Shown in pieces: positions 34,411 through 43,224 of a DNA stretch of 64,000 bases. Numbering within the stretch: position 1 is the first letter of the stretch; the number at the start of each line of letters is the position of its first letter. The position numbers and the translations under genes were made by a program. Source of the stretch: Palsa-295 sp963781105 (GTDB lineage Bacteria > Acidobacteriota > Terriglobia > Acidiferrales > UBA7541); the NCBI GenBank assembly GCA_963781105.1, contig CAWAED010000001.1, positions 372,001-436,000 of the forward strand. Reading direction: 5' to 3'. The notes under the pieces are model-generated. The model was not told the DNA's origin. It worked only from the letters and a program-made list of their open reading frames with translations, and did not search any database.

Positions 34411-35063
34411 ACAGCGTGCTGATCCACGGGTATCAACTAGCTGGTCCTTTTCTGGATGCTGTGGATCTGCTTGGCACGTTCGTTTTTGCACTCAGCGGTG
34501 CGGCAGCGGGTGTCAAAAGCCGGTTCGATCTGTTCGGTCTGATGGCACTCTCGTTCGCGGCCGGTAATGCCGGCGGGATTACACGAGATGTGCTGATTGG
34601 CGCGGTGCCACCAGCGGCCATCAGCGACTGGCGCTATCTCGGGGTCTCTCTTCTGGCAGGATTGGTGACGTTCTTCTGGTATCCCGACATCGATAAACGT
34701 CGCAGGCTGGTGTTGTTGTTCGACGGCGCGGGACTCGGCCTGTTTGCCGTCGCCGGTACACAAAAAGCGCTCACCGCGGGACTCAATCCGTTGATGGCGA
34801 TTTTAATGGGAGTGCTAACCGGGATTGGTGGTGGCATATTGCGTGATGTGCTTGTCAACCAAACGCCGACCGTGCTCCAGGCGGATATTTATGCTGTAGC
34901 TGCGCTAGCCGCTGGCGTCGTAGTAGTGATCGGATATGTTTTGCATTATCCGGCTTTTCTGATCATGACCGTGGGCGCACTCCTTTGCTTCTGGCTGCGG
35001 GTTATGGCGATATATCGAGGATGGCATTTGCCCGTCGCACGGTCGCAGAATCAGTCGGATTGA
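34395..35063 (+). CDS. TRIC-type cation channel family protein (UPF0126)
   Basis: 222 residues with six to seven membrane segments arranged as two repeats, each with the family motif (GNAGGITRDVLIG about 55; GIGGGILRDVLVN about 140). Possible start GTG at 34395, or GTG at 34407, which overlaps the M20 stop as GTGA. TRIC homologues conduct K+/Na+ or small organic ions. Confidence 0.9.
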   Translation: MAGLVNSVLIHGYQLAGPFLDAVDLLGTFVFALSGAAAGVKSRFDLFGLMALSFAAGNAGGITRDVLIGAVPPAAISDWRYLGVSLLAGLVTFFWYPDIDKRRRLVLLFDGAGLGLFAVAGTQKALTAGLNPLMAILMGVLTGIGGGILRDVLVNQTPTVLQADIYAVAALAAGVVVVIGYVLHYPAFLIMTVGALLCFWLRVMAIYRGWHLPVARSQNQSD

Positions 35064-35213
35064 ATAATCGCTTGCTATATCGTTGAACTCGGAGCTGCGA
35101 CTCCGTCGAATCGCCCCGCTATGCCAATTCTTGACTCGACCATGGTGTTTTGCCAAATGCATCGGCGCATCTGCTCACGAGGCAGGTGTTCTCCTCCACT
35201 GTTACCATCCGCT

Positions 35214-35297
35214 TGGGAGGCAGCCGCGCTGCCCTGCGGCGACAGATCTAGCTCACGCTGACGGCCGCTTTCGAGTCTCCGATCCCACAGAGTATTA
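35214..35297 (+). repeat. Dispersed repeat, copy B
   Basis: Counterpart of 24423-24501. Its right end coincides with the point where the permease gene at 35295 is cut off. Confidence 0.65.
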
Positions 35298-35870
35298 ATG
35301 AAGGCGGTGAGGCATGACGCCGATGATTACATATGGCTTGCGGTCGAGCAGAACCTTTGTGCCGAGGATGTGCGGGTCGCCGTTGAAGCGGCTCTTCCAG
35401 GTGGCATAGCTCAGAACTGCCACCAGCTCCTTCTGCTGATCTTCCTGTGCCGTGAAGACACGGCCCATGAGCGGCTCAACGCCGAGCGCGGCGAAGACGG
35501 AGGGCGTCATGCGCGCGGCGTTGATCTGAGCCGGTTGGCCAATTCCGGAGAGACCGAAGCCTATGAAGCCGTAACCGCCAAGGTTTTGAAAAGATTCCGT
35601 GTCACGTGGATAGATGACCACCTCGGGGCCGGTGACGGGTCCCGGATCCTGGTGGCCCCAGTCGGTGCCGCTGACCTGATCGCCGAGCGTGACGAGCCGG
35701 TTGGCGTTGGGAAAAGGCAGCCGGCGCACGAGAACTCCTTCGACGATGGAGAAGACGGCCGTGGTGGCGCCGATGCCCAAGGCCAGCATCAGCACCGCGG
35801 TTGCTGTAAAGCCAGGAGACTTGCGCAATTGCCGGGAGATCAATTTCAGTTCCGAAGGGATCCTGTTCAC
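35295..35870 (-). pseudogene. Truncated ADOP-type ABC permease (MacB-like)
   Basis: 191 residues. KLISRQLRKSPGFTATAVLM then LALGIGATTAVFSIVEGVLV is the first membrane segment and signature of Acidobacterial duplicated orphan permeases. The MacB periplasmic domain begins (ARMTPSVFAALGVEPLMGRV) and stops at VIIGVMPHRLH. Full-length members have about 800 residues, so about three quarters is missing. Truncation coincides with the dispersed repeat. Confidence 0.85.
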
Positions 35871-36457
35871 GAAAATCCTCGCAGGCGGGTTTCAGGCTAC
35901 GGAATAAGCCGTTCTCTAGGTCACGCTGCACTCTTATAGCACTCATTCAAGAGCATCAGGAGCCCGGGGGTCACGCGGCTCTCGCTCGGAAACGAGACCG
36001 ACGCCATCGCCCCACAGCTCCGAGGTGAGAAGCGGAGGCGATTTCGGGTTGCCTTGCAGGTGGACGATTAACGTTAGTGTCTTTAGCGGGCAATCGGGGA
36101 GTTGGACTCGGCTGCAACCTCAACGAGATTGGTCGCGAGTGACGCGCTTGCGTTGACGTAACGGAAGTTTTCCAGAAACGGGGTTTGGGGACATTGTAAC
36201 GCAACCGGTATTTCGCGACGCCGAGCATCACTCAACCACATTTCGGCGCCATTCGTTGACGGCAGCGGCCCGCGAATTCAACTCTACCCAGCGAAGCGGG
36301 TGGGGACGGACACAGAGCCTGTGACTTCCATCAAACTGCCATCAACGGACCCAAATTGACGCAAAAAAAGGGAAACACACTCAGCACTCGCGAGAAGTCA
36401 GCGGATTGATTCCGTTAGACATAGTTAGGATTCGTTTTGCTGCGTTGGGCGGAATTT
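35871..36457. other. Non-coding stretch, nothing recognised
   Basis: 587 bp between the truncated permease and the tRNA-Thr half. No frame gives a recognisable protein. Confidence 0.45.
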
Positions 36458-36498
36458 GGATTACGAATCGGCTGGTCTACCAACTGAGCTACCTCGGC
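36458..36498 (-). pseudogene. 5' half of tRNA-Thr (CGU), cut in anticodon arm
   Basis: On the minus strand GCCGAGG-TA-GCTCAGTTGGTAGACC-A-GCCGA-TTCGTAA-TC follows tRNA-Thr(CGT) up to about position 40, then departs. Like the tRNA-Arg half at 30971 it has C at position 24 (TAGACCA). No 3' half, T-arm or CCA follows. Confidence 0.75.
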
Positions 36499-37164
36499 GC
36501 CGCGTACTTTCAGTTACTTACAGACAGAGTCTTGAAGCGGAGTCCATTCCGGAGTCCAAATTACGTCTGCTTGGTGATCCACGTATCGATCTTCTCAAGC
36601 GCTGCGCGTGATGCCGCATCCGGAATCATCGTGTAAAACTCGACCCGTCCAGCCTAGTCGTTACCAACATCGGGAAAAACAGCCGCAGGCCGAACGCGGT
36701 TTTCGCCATTGAATCTGAGGAATCAATCCCGCAGAAGTTAGAAACTGCGGCGCACATGGGCGGAGTCTATCGCGACAATGGCTCGTCTTGAAGTGCTTTC
36801 ACTTCACGTGATAATGTCGCCGCACCCGGCGTATTATTCCCGCCGGAGGCAGCGCGATTTCTAGCACCGAACGACGTATACTCGCGACATTCGCTAAGCT
36901 CGCCTGAAGAGATACGAAAATGCTCGACGAAGAGTGGATCAAAGCACTTAGCGATGGCAGAAGAGTGAAATTCATTTACCAAGAACTGCCGGAAGACGGG
37001 GCGTTTATCCGAACCGATCCGCCGGTTGTACCTTTGTCACGTTCCTCGCCATGCGAGGTGTTACCGTCCCGGTGCAACAAAATCTTCGGCCGCGCGGGCG
37101 ACTAGGAAGTCTCGTCGGTTTGCAGTATCTTGAGTAGGTACAGGCAATCGGCTCGGAGGAAAGC
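36499..37164. other. Intergenic, nothing recognised
   Basis: About 670 bp. A 61-codon frame at 36920-37105 has no family resemblance and is not called. Confidence 0.4.
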
Positions 37165-37491
37165 ATGGCAGACCATAAGTGTGGAGACAGCGCTGTGCAG
37201 CCCGCAGCCGCTGGCGCGCATATGGTGAAGTGCGTGAAGTTTGGCAACGAAATGCCGGGACTCGATTGCCCGCCATGGAAAGGCGAACTCGGCAAACGAA
37301 TCTATGACAGTGTCTCGAAAGAAGCCTGGAAGTTGTGGATTGAGCATTCGAAAATGGTGATGAACGAGCTTCGGTTGAATCCGCTCGACCCTGGCTCGCA
37401 GAAAATAATTGAAGAACAGATGGAACAATTCTTCTTCGGCGAAGGCGCCAAATTGCCAGAAGGCTACATCCCGCCGCAGGCCAAAGCCTAG
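37165..37491 (+). CDS. yggX: Fe(2+)-trafficking protein / oxidative damage protection
   Basis: 108 residues. The YggX core VKCVKFGNEMPGLDCPPWKG then ELGKRIYDSVSKEAWKLWIE with the conserved Cys and the NEYRL-like NELRLNPLDP is complete; about 20 extra N-terminal residues precede it. Start supported by GGAGGAAAGC. Protects Fe-S enzymes from oxidants. Confidence 0.92.
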   Translation: MADHKCGDSAVQPAAAGAHMVKCVKFGNEMPGLDCPPWKGELGKRIYDSVSKEAWKLWIEHSKMVMNELRLNPLDPGSQKIIEEQMEQFFFGEGAKLPEGYIPPQAKA

Positions 37492-37542
37492 TCCGCCAGC
37501 TTGCTTCGATCCGGAATTCGATCCACGCATGAAAGGATGTGG

Positions 37543-38841
37543 TCAACGGGAAATGCGTCCTGTCACTGGATGTTCGACGGGCAATCGCGGCGAAAAAATG
37601 AAATGCAGCTTCGCATGCGCGGCTCGCAACGCGGATTCCGCTTCTTCCGGGGATGAACCCCGCGCAAAAATAAATCCCAAGTAACTCGAACCTTCCGGCC
37701 ATGCTGCCACATAATCATGCAACCGGGCGGTAATGCGAATTTCAGCGACGCCCGTCGTTTTCTCCGCTGCATCGAGTCCCTCCAGTCGTTCGAAAATTCC
37801 GCTGTGCGGAACGGGAACCATCATCACGCCGGAGGCCCCATCCTCCCGCGCTAAATCGCTTCCGACGAGTTGCAACTCATGGCGAATCAGCAATTCTTCG
37901 AAAGAAATTCGCTGCGGACCAAAACGTAAAGCCCGCGAGCATAATCCACCGATTGGCCGGGGAGCGGCTTCGAGGGCCCAAGGTCCCGCATCATTCACGC
38001 GAAATTCCGCGTGAAGCGGGCCGCTGGTAAGCCCGAGCGCGTCAACAGTTCTTTGCGCGCACTCTGCTATTGCGTGCAGCTTCTTCCATGGCAACCGCGA
38101 AGGAGTGACGTAGATGGTCTCCTCAAAATAGGGGCCTTCGAGCGGATCGGGCTTGTCGAAAATTGCCAGCACGCGCAGCCGGCCGGAATCGACAAGGCCT
38201 TCGACCGCTGTTTCTTGTCCTGGAATGTAAGCTTCGACGAGCACGCGATCGAGGTTGGGTTCGCGCAGAACTTGGATGTCGGGAGATTCGAGAAGAGCGT
38301 GGATGCGTCGGACCGCCGTGGTGAATTCTTCGGAATTATTCGCACGAATCACGCCCTGGCTCGCGGCAAGCGACAATGGCTTGACGACACAGGGAAATTT
38401 CACGCGAGGTAAGACAGTGGCCAGGTCTTCTCCCAAGAAAAACGCGAAAAATGTCGGGATCGAGACGCCGGCGGCATGTAGGATTTCACGTTGCCGAAGC
38501 TTGTTGCGGCACGCTTCCACCGCTTCCGGAGGATTGCCGGCGATGCCAAGAGCCTGTGCGGCGAATGCCGCGGTCGAAGTGGGGCGATCGCCGAGCGCGA
38601 GGATCGCGTTCACGGGTTTGTCGTGGAGCTCGCGCGCGATCTCCCGCGCGGACTCGCTGGGATTTTGGAAATGTAGCGGCAGTGCGCCGTCAGACCAGGG
38701 ATCATCGAGCTTGTGGCACCGGTCTGTGCCGAACACGACTTCAACGCCGAGTTTTTCTGCCGCTTCGGCGAAGCTACGCGTCTGATATCCCAGCTTGCTC
38801 GCCAGGATCAGGAGACGCCTCGATTTTTCATTCCCAGACAT
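37543..38841 (-). CDS. ATP-grasp ligase next to selenoprotein gene
   Basis: 432 residues. Pre-ATP-grasp Rossmann-like domain (LLILASKLGYQTRSFAEAAE), the ATP-grasp central part FPCVVKPLSLAASQGVIRAN and the metal-binding HAEFRVNDAGPWALEAAPRP (E...N/E pattern), plus a C-terminal extension. Activates a carboxylate as acyl-phosphate for ligation to an amine or thiol; close relatives make dipeptides and modified amino acids. Starts 154 bp after the radical SAM selenoprotein ends, same strand; joint pathway is inference. Confidence 0.85.
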   Translation of the reverse strand: MSGNEKSRRLLILASKLGYQTRSFAEAAEKLGVEVVFGTDRCHKLDDPWSDGALPLHFQNPSESAREIARELHDKPVNAILALGDRPTSTAAFAAQALGIAGNPPEAVEACRNKLRQREILHAAGVSIPTFFAFFLGEDLATVLPRVKFPCVVKPLSLAASQGVIRANNSEEFTTAVRRIHALLESPDIQVLREPNLDRVLVEAYIPGQETAVEGLVDSGRLRVLAIFDKPDPLEGPYFEETIYVTPSRLPWKKLHAIAECAQRTVDALGLTSGPLHAEFRVNDAGPWALEAAPRPIGGLCSRALRFGPQRISFEELLIRHELQLVGSDLAREDGASGVMMVPVPHSGIFERLEGLDAAEKTTGVAEIRITARLHDYVAAWPEGSSYLGFIFARGSSPEEAESALRAAHAKLHFIFSPRLPVEHPVTGRISR

Positions 38842-38995
38842 TTCGAATTCAAGCTGCGTGCTCGGATAATGCGCTCAACCTTGCGGGATCATACCTAGAT
38901 CCGAATACTCGCTCAAAAAATGTCGCCGGACGGCATGCTTCGTCGCGCATGACGGGCTTACGATGACGACAAGAGCCGAGCCGCCCGGTGAGGCC

Positions 38996-40435
38996 TCACA
39001 CAAACCCTTCGGATTGGCGCACGGTTTCGCGCACTTTGGCAATGGCAACCAACTGGTCGCCCGTGGGCTCCGCTCAACAATACCAGGGCTCATTCAGATA
39101 GGGGATGGCGGCGCGCACAACCAGGAAGGGATGCGCGCGTTCCGCCACGACGCTTAATCCCGAGGCGCGATGCGCCGCTTCCGAAATATTCTCGAAAATC
39201 GGCGCGCGGGAACGTTTCAGTTTTTCGTCAGCATGCACCTGACGCTGAATCTCTTCACAAAGCTGGTCGACTCGCGGGTCGACGTGGCTCCATGGGTAAA
39301 GCAATGCCTCTTCATCGAAAGGTCCGATCATTTCAAGGACTTCAGGCAACTCCAACAAACGCGATCCGGTAGGAATCAGCAAGCGGATGGCGAGTTGGAT
39401 CGGCGCGACGCTTTCGACAAGATCGTTTTCGCGGATCACTTCGAGGAGTTCGCAGTAGCCTTCGAGCGTCGTCCATGGCGTGAAGGCCACAAACGTAGGT
39501 TGCAGCACCAAACCGGCTTCGCGAAACATTTGGACTGCGCGCAGGAAATCCGCGCGAGTGTGATGCTTACCGAGCATTTCGAGGACAGCATCATCCACCG
39601 ATTCGACAGCGCTAGTCACGAACAGGCAGCCCGCGTCGCGCAACGCCATCAGGTTACGCGCCTGCTGTAGCAAGTGTTCAATCTTGATGGTGACGTCGTA
39701 GGTCAGTTGCGGAAATTCGCAATGCAGCGCCTCAACAATCGTCAGCGCATGCGCGGGACCATTGAAAAAGTCAGGATCGCCGAAGGTAATGTGTTGCGCC
39801 CCAGCCTCAACCTGTTGGCGAATATCTTCCAGTACCACGTCGCGATCGACAATCCGAAATGCGCCGTTGTAAACCGGCACAATCGGGCAGTGACGGCAGT
39901 GATGTTTGCAGCCGCGGCTGGCTTCCGTATAACCAACCGTGCGCGTCTCCCCGGTGGGCATGATGAGCCGCGCATATTTCTCGAGTGGGATCATTCCTCC
40001 GCGATCGGGGAGTAAGAACTTCTGCCGCGCGAGAGAAATTACCGGCTCGCGTTGTTTGCCGTTCGTCTCTGCGACAAGCCGGGCGACCAAATCCACGAGT
40101 CCCTGCTCGAATTCGCCGCCGAGAATTGTTCCCACGCCAAGTTTGCGCAAATACGCTTCGTTAACAGGCGCATAAAGACCGTAGAAGCAGATGTGGGCGC
40201 TTGGATTAAGTTCGCGGATTGTTCCCACAAGCTGCACCGCCAGGCGTGTCGCCGTGTGCATTGGCACGCAGAATGCGACCAAATCCGCTGCGCGTATCGG
40301 ATCTTTGCGGAATGGCTCACGCGAAAGATCGAGGCAAGTGACTTCCGCTCCTGCATTGCGGAGCCACGCTGCAGGCGAGGCTAGACCGAACGGTTGGCGG
40401 CCGAGCTCATAGGTCGAAATTAAGACAACATTCAT
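38996..40435 (-). CDS. Radical SAM selenoprotein, CUAEP tail (in-frame UGA = Sec)
   Basis: 479 residues if the TGA at 39074-39076 is read as selenocysteine (Sec454). An N-terminal B12-binding-like domain (VVLISTYELGRQPFGLASPA) precedes a radical SAM barrel with the 4Fe-4S motif CKHHCRHC (CX3CX2C). The apparent C-terminus NEPWYC is followed by TGA and, in frame, Ala-Glu-Pro plus 22 more codons before a TGA at 38996. This gives the CUAEP tail of a known family of radical SAM (seleno)proteins of unknown function. A SECIS-like hairpin starts 12 nt after the UGA. ATG 40435 starts just before the conserved first strand. Confidence 0.85.
39044..39061 (-). promoter_or_regulatory. SECIS-like hairpin within selenoprotein mRNA
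   Basis: GGCGACC-AGTT-GGTTGCC: seven base pairs (one G-U), four-base loop with G as second base. The loop begins 20 nt after the UGA, within the spacing known for bacterial SECIS elements. Supports Sec insertion at 39074-39076. Confidence 0.7.
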
Positions 40436-41223
40436 CACAATGTCTTCTGATCGCCAGAGGGTCACATTTGATGGCGATTAGAAAAGTTCTCGCTCGGTCA
40501 CTTTCAATGCCTTAGCGCTGCGAGAATTCAGTGGCTGCTAGAAACGCCATTTGCGAAGCTGGAGAGGCTAACCTGACGACCCTCTTTCATCTTACTCACC
40601 GTATGCACGCTTTGATGTTTCCCTCCGTCCTTCCTGCCTTTGCATCATCTTCTTTGAATACCACGAATTTTCGGCAACGAAGGAGCCTGCTCCGGCGGAT
40701 TGTCCCTGTCCCTCGCCATTACTTAGGCAGACCGCAGAATCAACAGCTTACAACAATACTGTCAATCGTTGATCTGGTATAACTGCCTGCCATGTTCAGC
40801 GCAAGGTCAGCGGATAATTGAAAGCGGGTAGCCCGCAAAGCGGCGCACCTGTCCGCTTTTTGCAGCATCTATTCTCGCGGAAGCCGTCGAAAGCATCGAA
40901 CCCGCACACGGACCGTTTCTTGTGCGTGTTCTCGATGCAGTTGTGAATCCCGACCTGCCGGAGTGGCTCGTCGTTGGCTTTGCTGTGCTTGTTTGCGTGG
41001 CTCTTATCGGTGTATTTGCGGCGCTATCTTCGCCGGACAGCGTGCGGTCAATGGTGACGGAAGCCCGATCCTAGATAGCAGGAGAGTACTCTGCTTCCAG
41101 AAAGTAGGGTTGGTCGTTTCAGCGGGTTGGCCCTGCTTTCTTCACGTAACTGCCGAGAGGGAATTCTGCGAGACAGGCCGCGACGCTCGCCATTCCGTTC
41201 CGCGACGGATTTCAGCGGCTATC
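40436..41223. other. Mostly non-coding; possible terminator and membrane peptide remnant
   Basis: AAAGCGG-cgcacctgt-CCGCTTT followed by TT (about 40837-40861) resembles a rho-independent terminator on the plus strand. The open frame ending at 41074 encodes a convincing membrane helix (WLVVGFAVLVCVALIGVFAA) but lacks a credible start codon, so it may be gene debris. Confidence 0.35.
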
Positions 41224-41240
41224 GAAGGATGCTATCCTTC
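41224..41240. repeat. Short hairpin GAAGGAT-GCT-ATCCTTC
   Basis: Perfect 7-bp stem 33 bp upstream of the tRNA-like stretch at 41273. Could be a terminator remnant or leader structure. Confidence 0.4.
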
Positions 41241-41272
41241 CAGCTATCCGGCAGACAAGCAATCCAGCGAAT

Positions 41273-41310
41273 GCCCGTATAACTCAATTGGAAAAGCAAA
41301 CCTCCGAAGG
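41273..41310 (+). other. Degenerate tRNA-Arg(CCG)-like 5' half in leader of next gene
   Basis: GCCCGTATAACTCAATTGG then AAAAGCAAAC and CTCCGAA resembles tRNA positions 1-38, with T33, anticodon CCG and A37-A38; the stems are poor. It ends exactly at the ribosome-binding region (GAAGGGATAAG) of the gene at 41317. Weaker than the other two tRNA halves. Confidence 0.35.
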
Positions 41311-41316
41311 GATAAG

Positions 41317-41772
41317 ATGGTGAAAAAGAAAGTCACTCTTTTCGGGACCACGCACTGCGACGTCACAAACGCTCCGGAGGGCTTGCAGGATGCCTACGCC
41401 TTCATTCTCAACGAGATTGAACCCCAAGTTGTTCTAGAAGAATGGTCGACGGTTCAAAAACATCGATCAGCCGCTGCGGCCGCGGCCGACAAAAAGAACA
41501 TCCCTTGGGAGAGTATAGGCACGCCCGCCGAGGATCGATTCTGGACATTCGGCCCGTCAGACGCATTGGGTTTCCCGAGCGCATCCGGCCTTCTCCAGTA
41601 TGGACCCATCGCCAATCAGGAAAGCCGCGAAGTCGCAATGTGTGAAAGCATTCAACGCGCGATGGAGACCCGCGAAACGGCGTTACTCGTAATTGGGCTT
41701 GCGCATTTACATTCGATGTTTGTAAAGCTGTCGCCCGAATTCGATGTCAAGGGGTATGCGTTGAGTTTATGA
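41317..41772 (+). CDS. Possible TraB/PrgY-like protein
   Basis: 151 residues. VTLFGTTHCDVTNAPEGLQD (GTxH motif), IEPQVVLEEWS and VIGLAHLHSMFVKL (second GxxH) resemble the core of TraB/GumN-like proteins, shortened. GAAGGGA precedes ATG 41317. Frames reading further upstream are unsupported. Role unknown; family call by motif only. Confidence 0.5.
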   Translation: MVKKKVTLFGTTHCDVTNAPEGLQDAYAFILNEIEPQVVLEEWSTVQKHRSAAAAAADKKNIPWESIGTPAEDRFWTFGPSDALGFPSASGLLQYGPIANQESREVAMCESIQRAMETRETALLVIGLAHLHSMFVKLSPEFDVKGYALSL

Positions 41773-41869
41773 GTGAGATAGACCGGACGACCCAGCTGTC
41801 CCTGCCAAAAACACCGTACTCATTGATCCGGTTGAATTTAGTTCGCCGTCACGATAGCTTGCCCAAGCC

Positions 41870-42901
41870 ATGTTAACGACCATTTTCTTGCTCTTTTCTT
41901 CGATTCGGCAAGGATTTCGAACCCGCGCAGCGCTGCAGGCTGAGATTCTAGCCCTGCGGCATCAGCTCTTGGTTCTCCAAAGATCCAATCGCGGTCATCG
42001 CCTCAGTTTGGGGCGCGCTGATCGACTGCTGTGGGTTTGGCTCTCGCGTCTCTGGAGCGGTTGGCAATCCACACTGGTGATGGTTAAGCCCGAAACTGTG
42101 ATCGCCTGGCACCGACAAGGGTTTCGGCTCTACTGGAGATGGAAGAGCCGCCATCCGTTGGGCCGACCCTCTTTGTCACGCGAAGTCATCGATCTGATCC
42201 GCAAAGTGAGCCTAGCCAATCCTCGATGGGGCGCACCCCGATTCCATGGGGAGCTGATGAAACTCGGATTCGAGCTATCGCAAGCCACGGTTGCCAAGTA
42301 CATGGTCCGTCGCCGAAATCCGCCCTCCCAGACGTGGCGCACGTTTCTGAAAAACCACACAAAGGATAGCGTCGCTGCCGACTTTTTTGTGGTTCTGACG
42401 GTTTTCTTCCAGGCGTTATTTGTCTTCGTGATTTTGTCGCACGACCGCCGACGCGTAATTCACTTCGGTGTAACCGCATCCCCCACGTCCGAGTGGGCGG
42501 CTCGGCAACTGTTGGAAGCTTTCCCGTGGAACAGCTCGCCGCGGTATCTCTTGCGGGATCGAGATGGGAATTACGGAACAGTGTTTCGTCAGGCGGCGGG
42601 CTGGATGAGGATTCGGGAAGTTCTCACGGTGCCGCAATCTCCTTGGCAGAATGCCTACGTCGAGCGCTTGATCGGTTCGATTCGGCGCGAGTGTCTAGAT
42701 CATGTGATTGTCTTCAATGAAGCCGGTTTGCGGCGCGTCCTAAAATCCTACTTCGACTATTACGAACAGTCCCGAACTCATCTGTCGCTGGGGAAGGACG
42801 CGCCAATCAGCCGACCGATCCAGCTTGCGGCGATGGGTCGCGTCGTGGAAATCCCGCAAGTTGGCGGACTCCATCATCGCTACGAACGCGTCGCCGCCTA
42901 G
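41870..42901 (+). CDS. DDE transposase with integrase core (IS481/IS3-like)
   Basis: 343 residues. An N-terminal HTH region (AEILALRHQLLVLQRSNRG) is followed by an rve integrase core with catalytic Asp (DSVAADFFVV), Asp (YLLRDRDGNYG) and Glu (QNAYVERLIGSIRRECLDH). Intact coding frame. I could not define terminal inverted repeats. Lies 320 bp inside attR of the island, as common for late insertions. Confidence 0.85.
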   Translation: MLTTIFLLFSSIRQGFRTRAALQAEILALRHQLLVLQRSNRGHRLSLGRADRLLWVWLSRLWSGWQSTLVMVKPETVIAWHRQGFRLYWRWKSRHPLGRPSLSREVIDLIRKVSLANPRWGAPRFHGELMKLGFELSQATVAKYMVRRRNPPSQTWRTFLKNHTKDSVAADFFVVLTVFFQALFVFVILSHDRRRVIHFGVTASPTSEWAARQLLEAFPWNSSPRYLLRDRDGNYGTVFRQAAGWMRIREVLTVPQSPWQNAYVERLIGSIRRECLDHVIVFNEAGLRRVLKSYFDYYEQSRTHLSLGKDAPISRPIQLAAMGRVVEIPQVGGLHHRYERVAA

Positions 42902-43075
42902 ACAAGCACCGCTCTTCGTGCACTCTCGACGGGGACGCGGTATTCGGCTGCTTTGTTTGTGTCGCTGAACAGAGTCACCGAACAGGGTTGGGCAAGATCC
43001 AATGAACTCGGGCTACCTTAAAGGTTGCGCCTTGGGACAAACGCGAACGAATGAAGTTTTTGGTAGGGACAACCG
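42902..43075. other. Right end region of island
   Basis: No gene. Leads into the arm-type repeats. Confidence 0.4.
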
Positions 43076-43095
43076 ACTGTTGCCAACTGTTGCCA
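43076..43095 (+). repeat. Probable integrase arm-type sites, right end
   Basis: Two exact adjacent copies of ACTGTTGCCA, the same 10-mer as at 6374-6383. Confidence 0.6.
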
Positions 43096-43224
43096 GAATA
43101 GGGCAATATGAGGGTGCCCAGAGAACCTCAGAGGGTTTCTAAGGGCCATTGGAAGAATCAGCAAGTGGCAATAAACGCCGGACTTTAGCGGTTTTTCTTC
43201 GGTTTTCTTCAAAGGGCGAGCTAC

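Noticed and set aside
35298..35939. 213-residue plus-strand frame
   Set aside because: Antisense of the ADOP permease fragment, which has clear family motifs.
36920..37105. 61-residue plus-strand frame before yggX
   Set aside because: No ribosome site of note or recognisable family; kept as intergenic.
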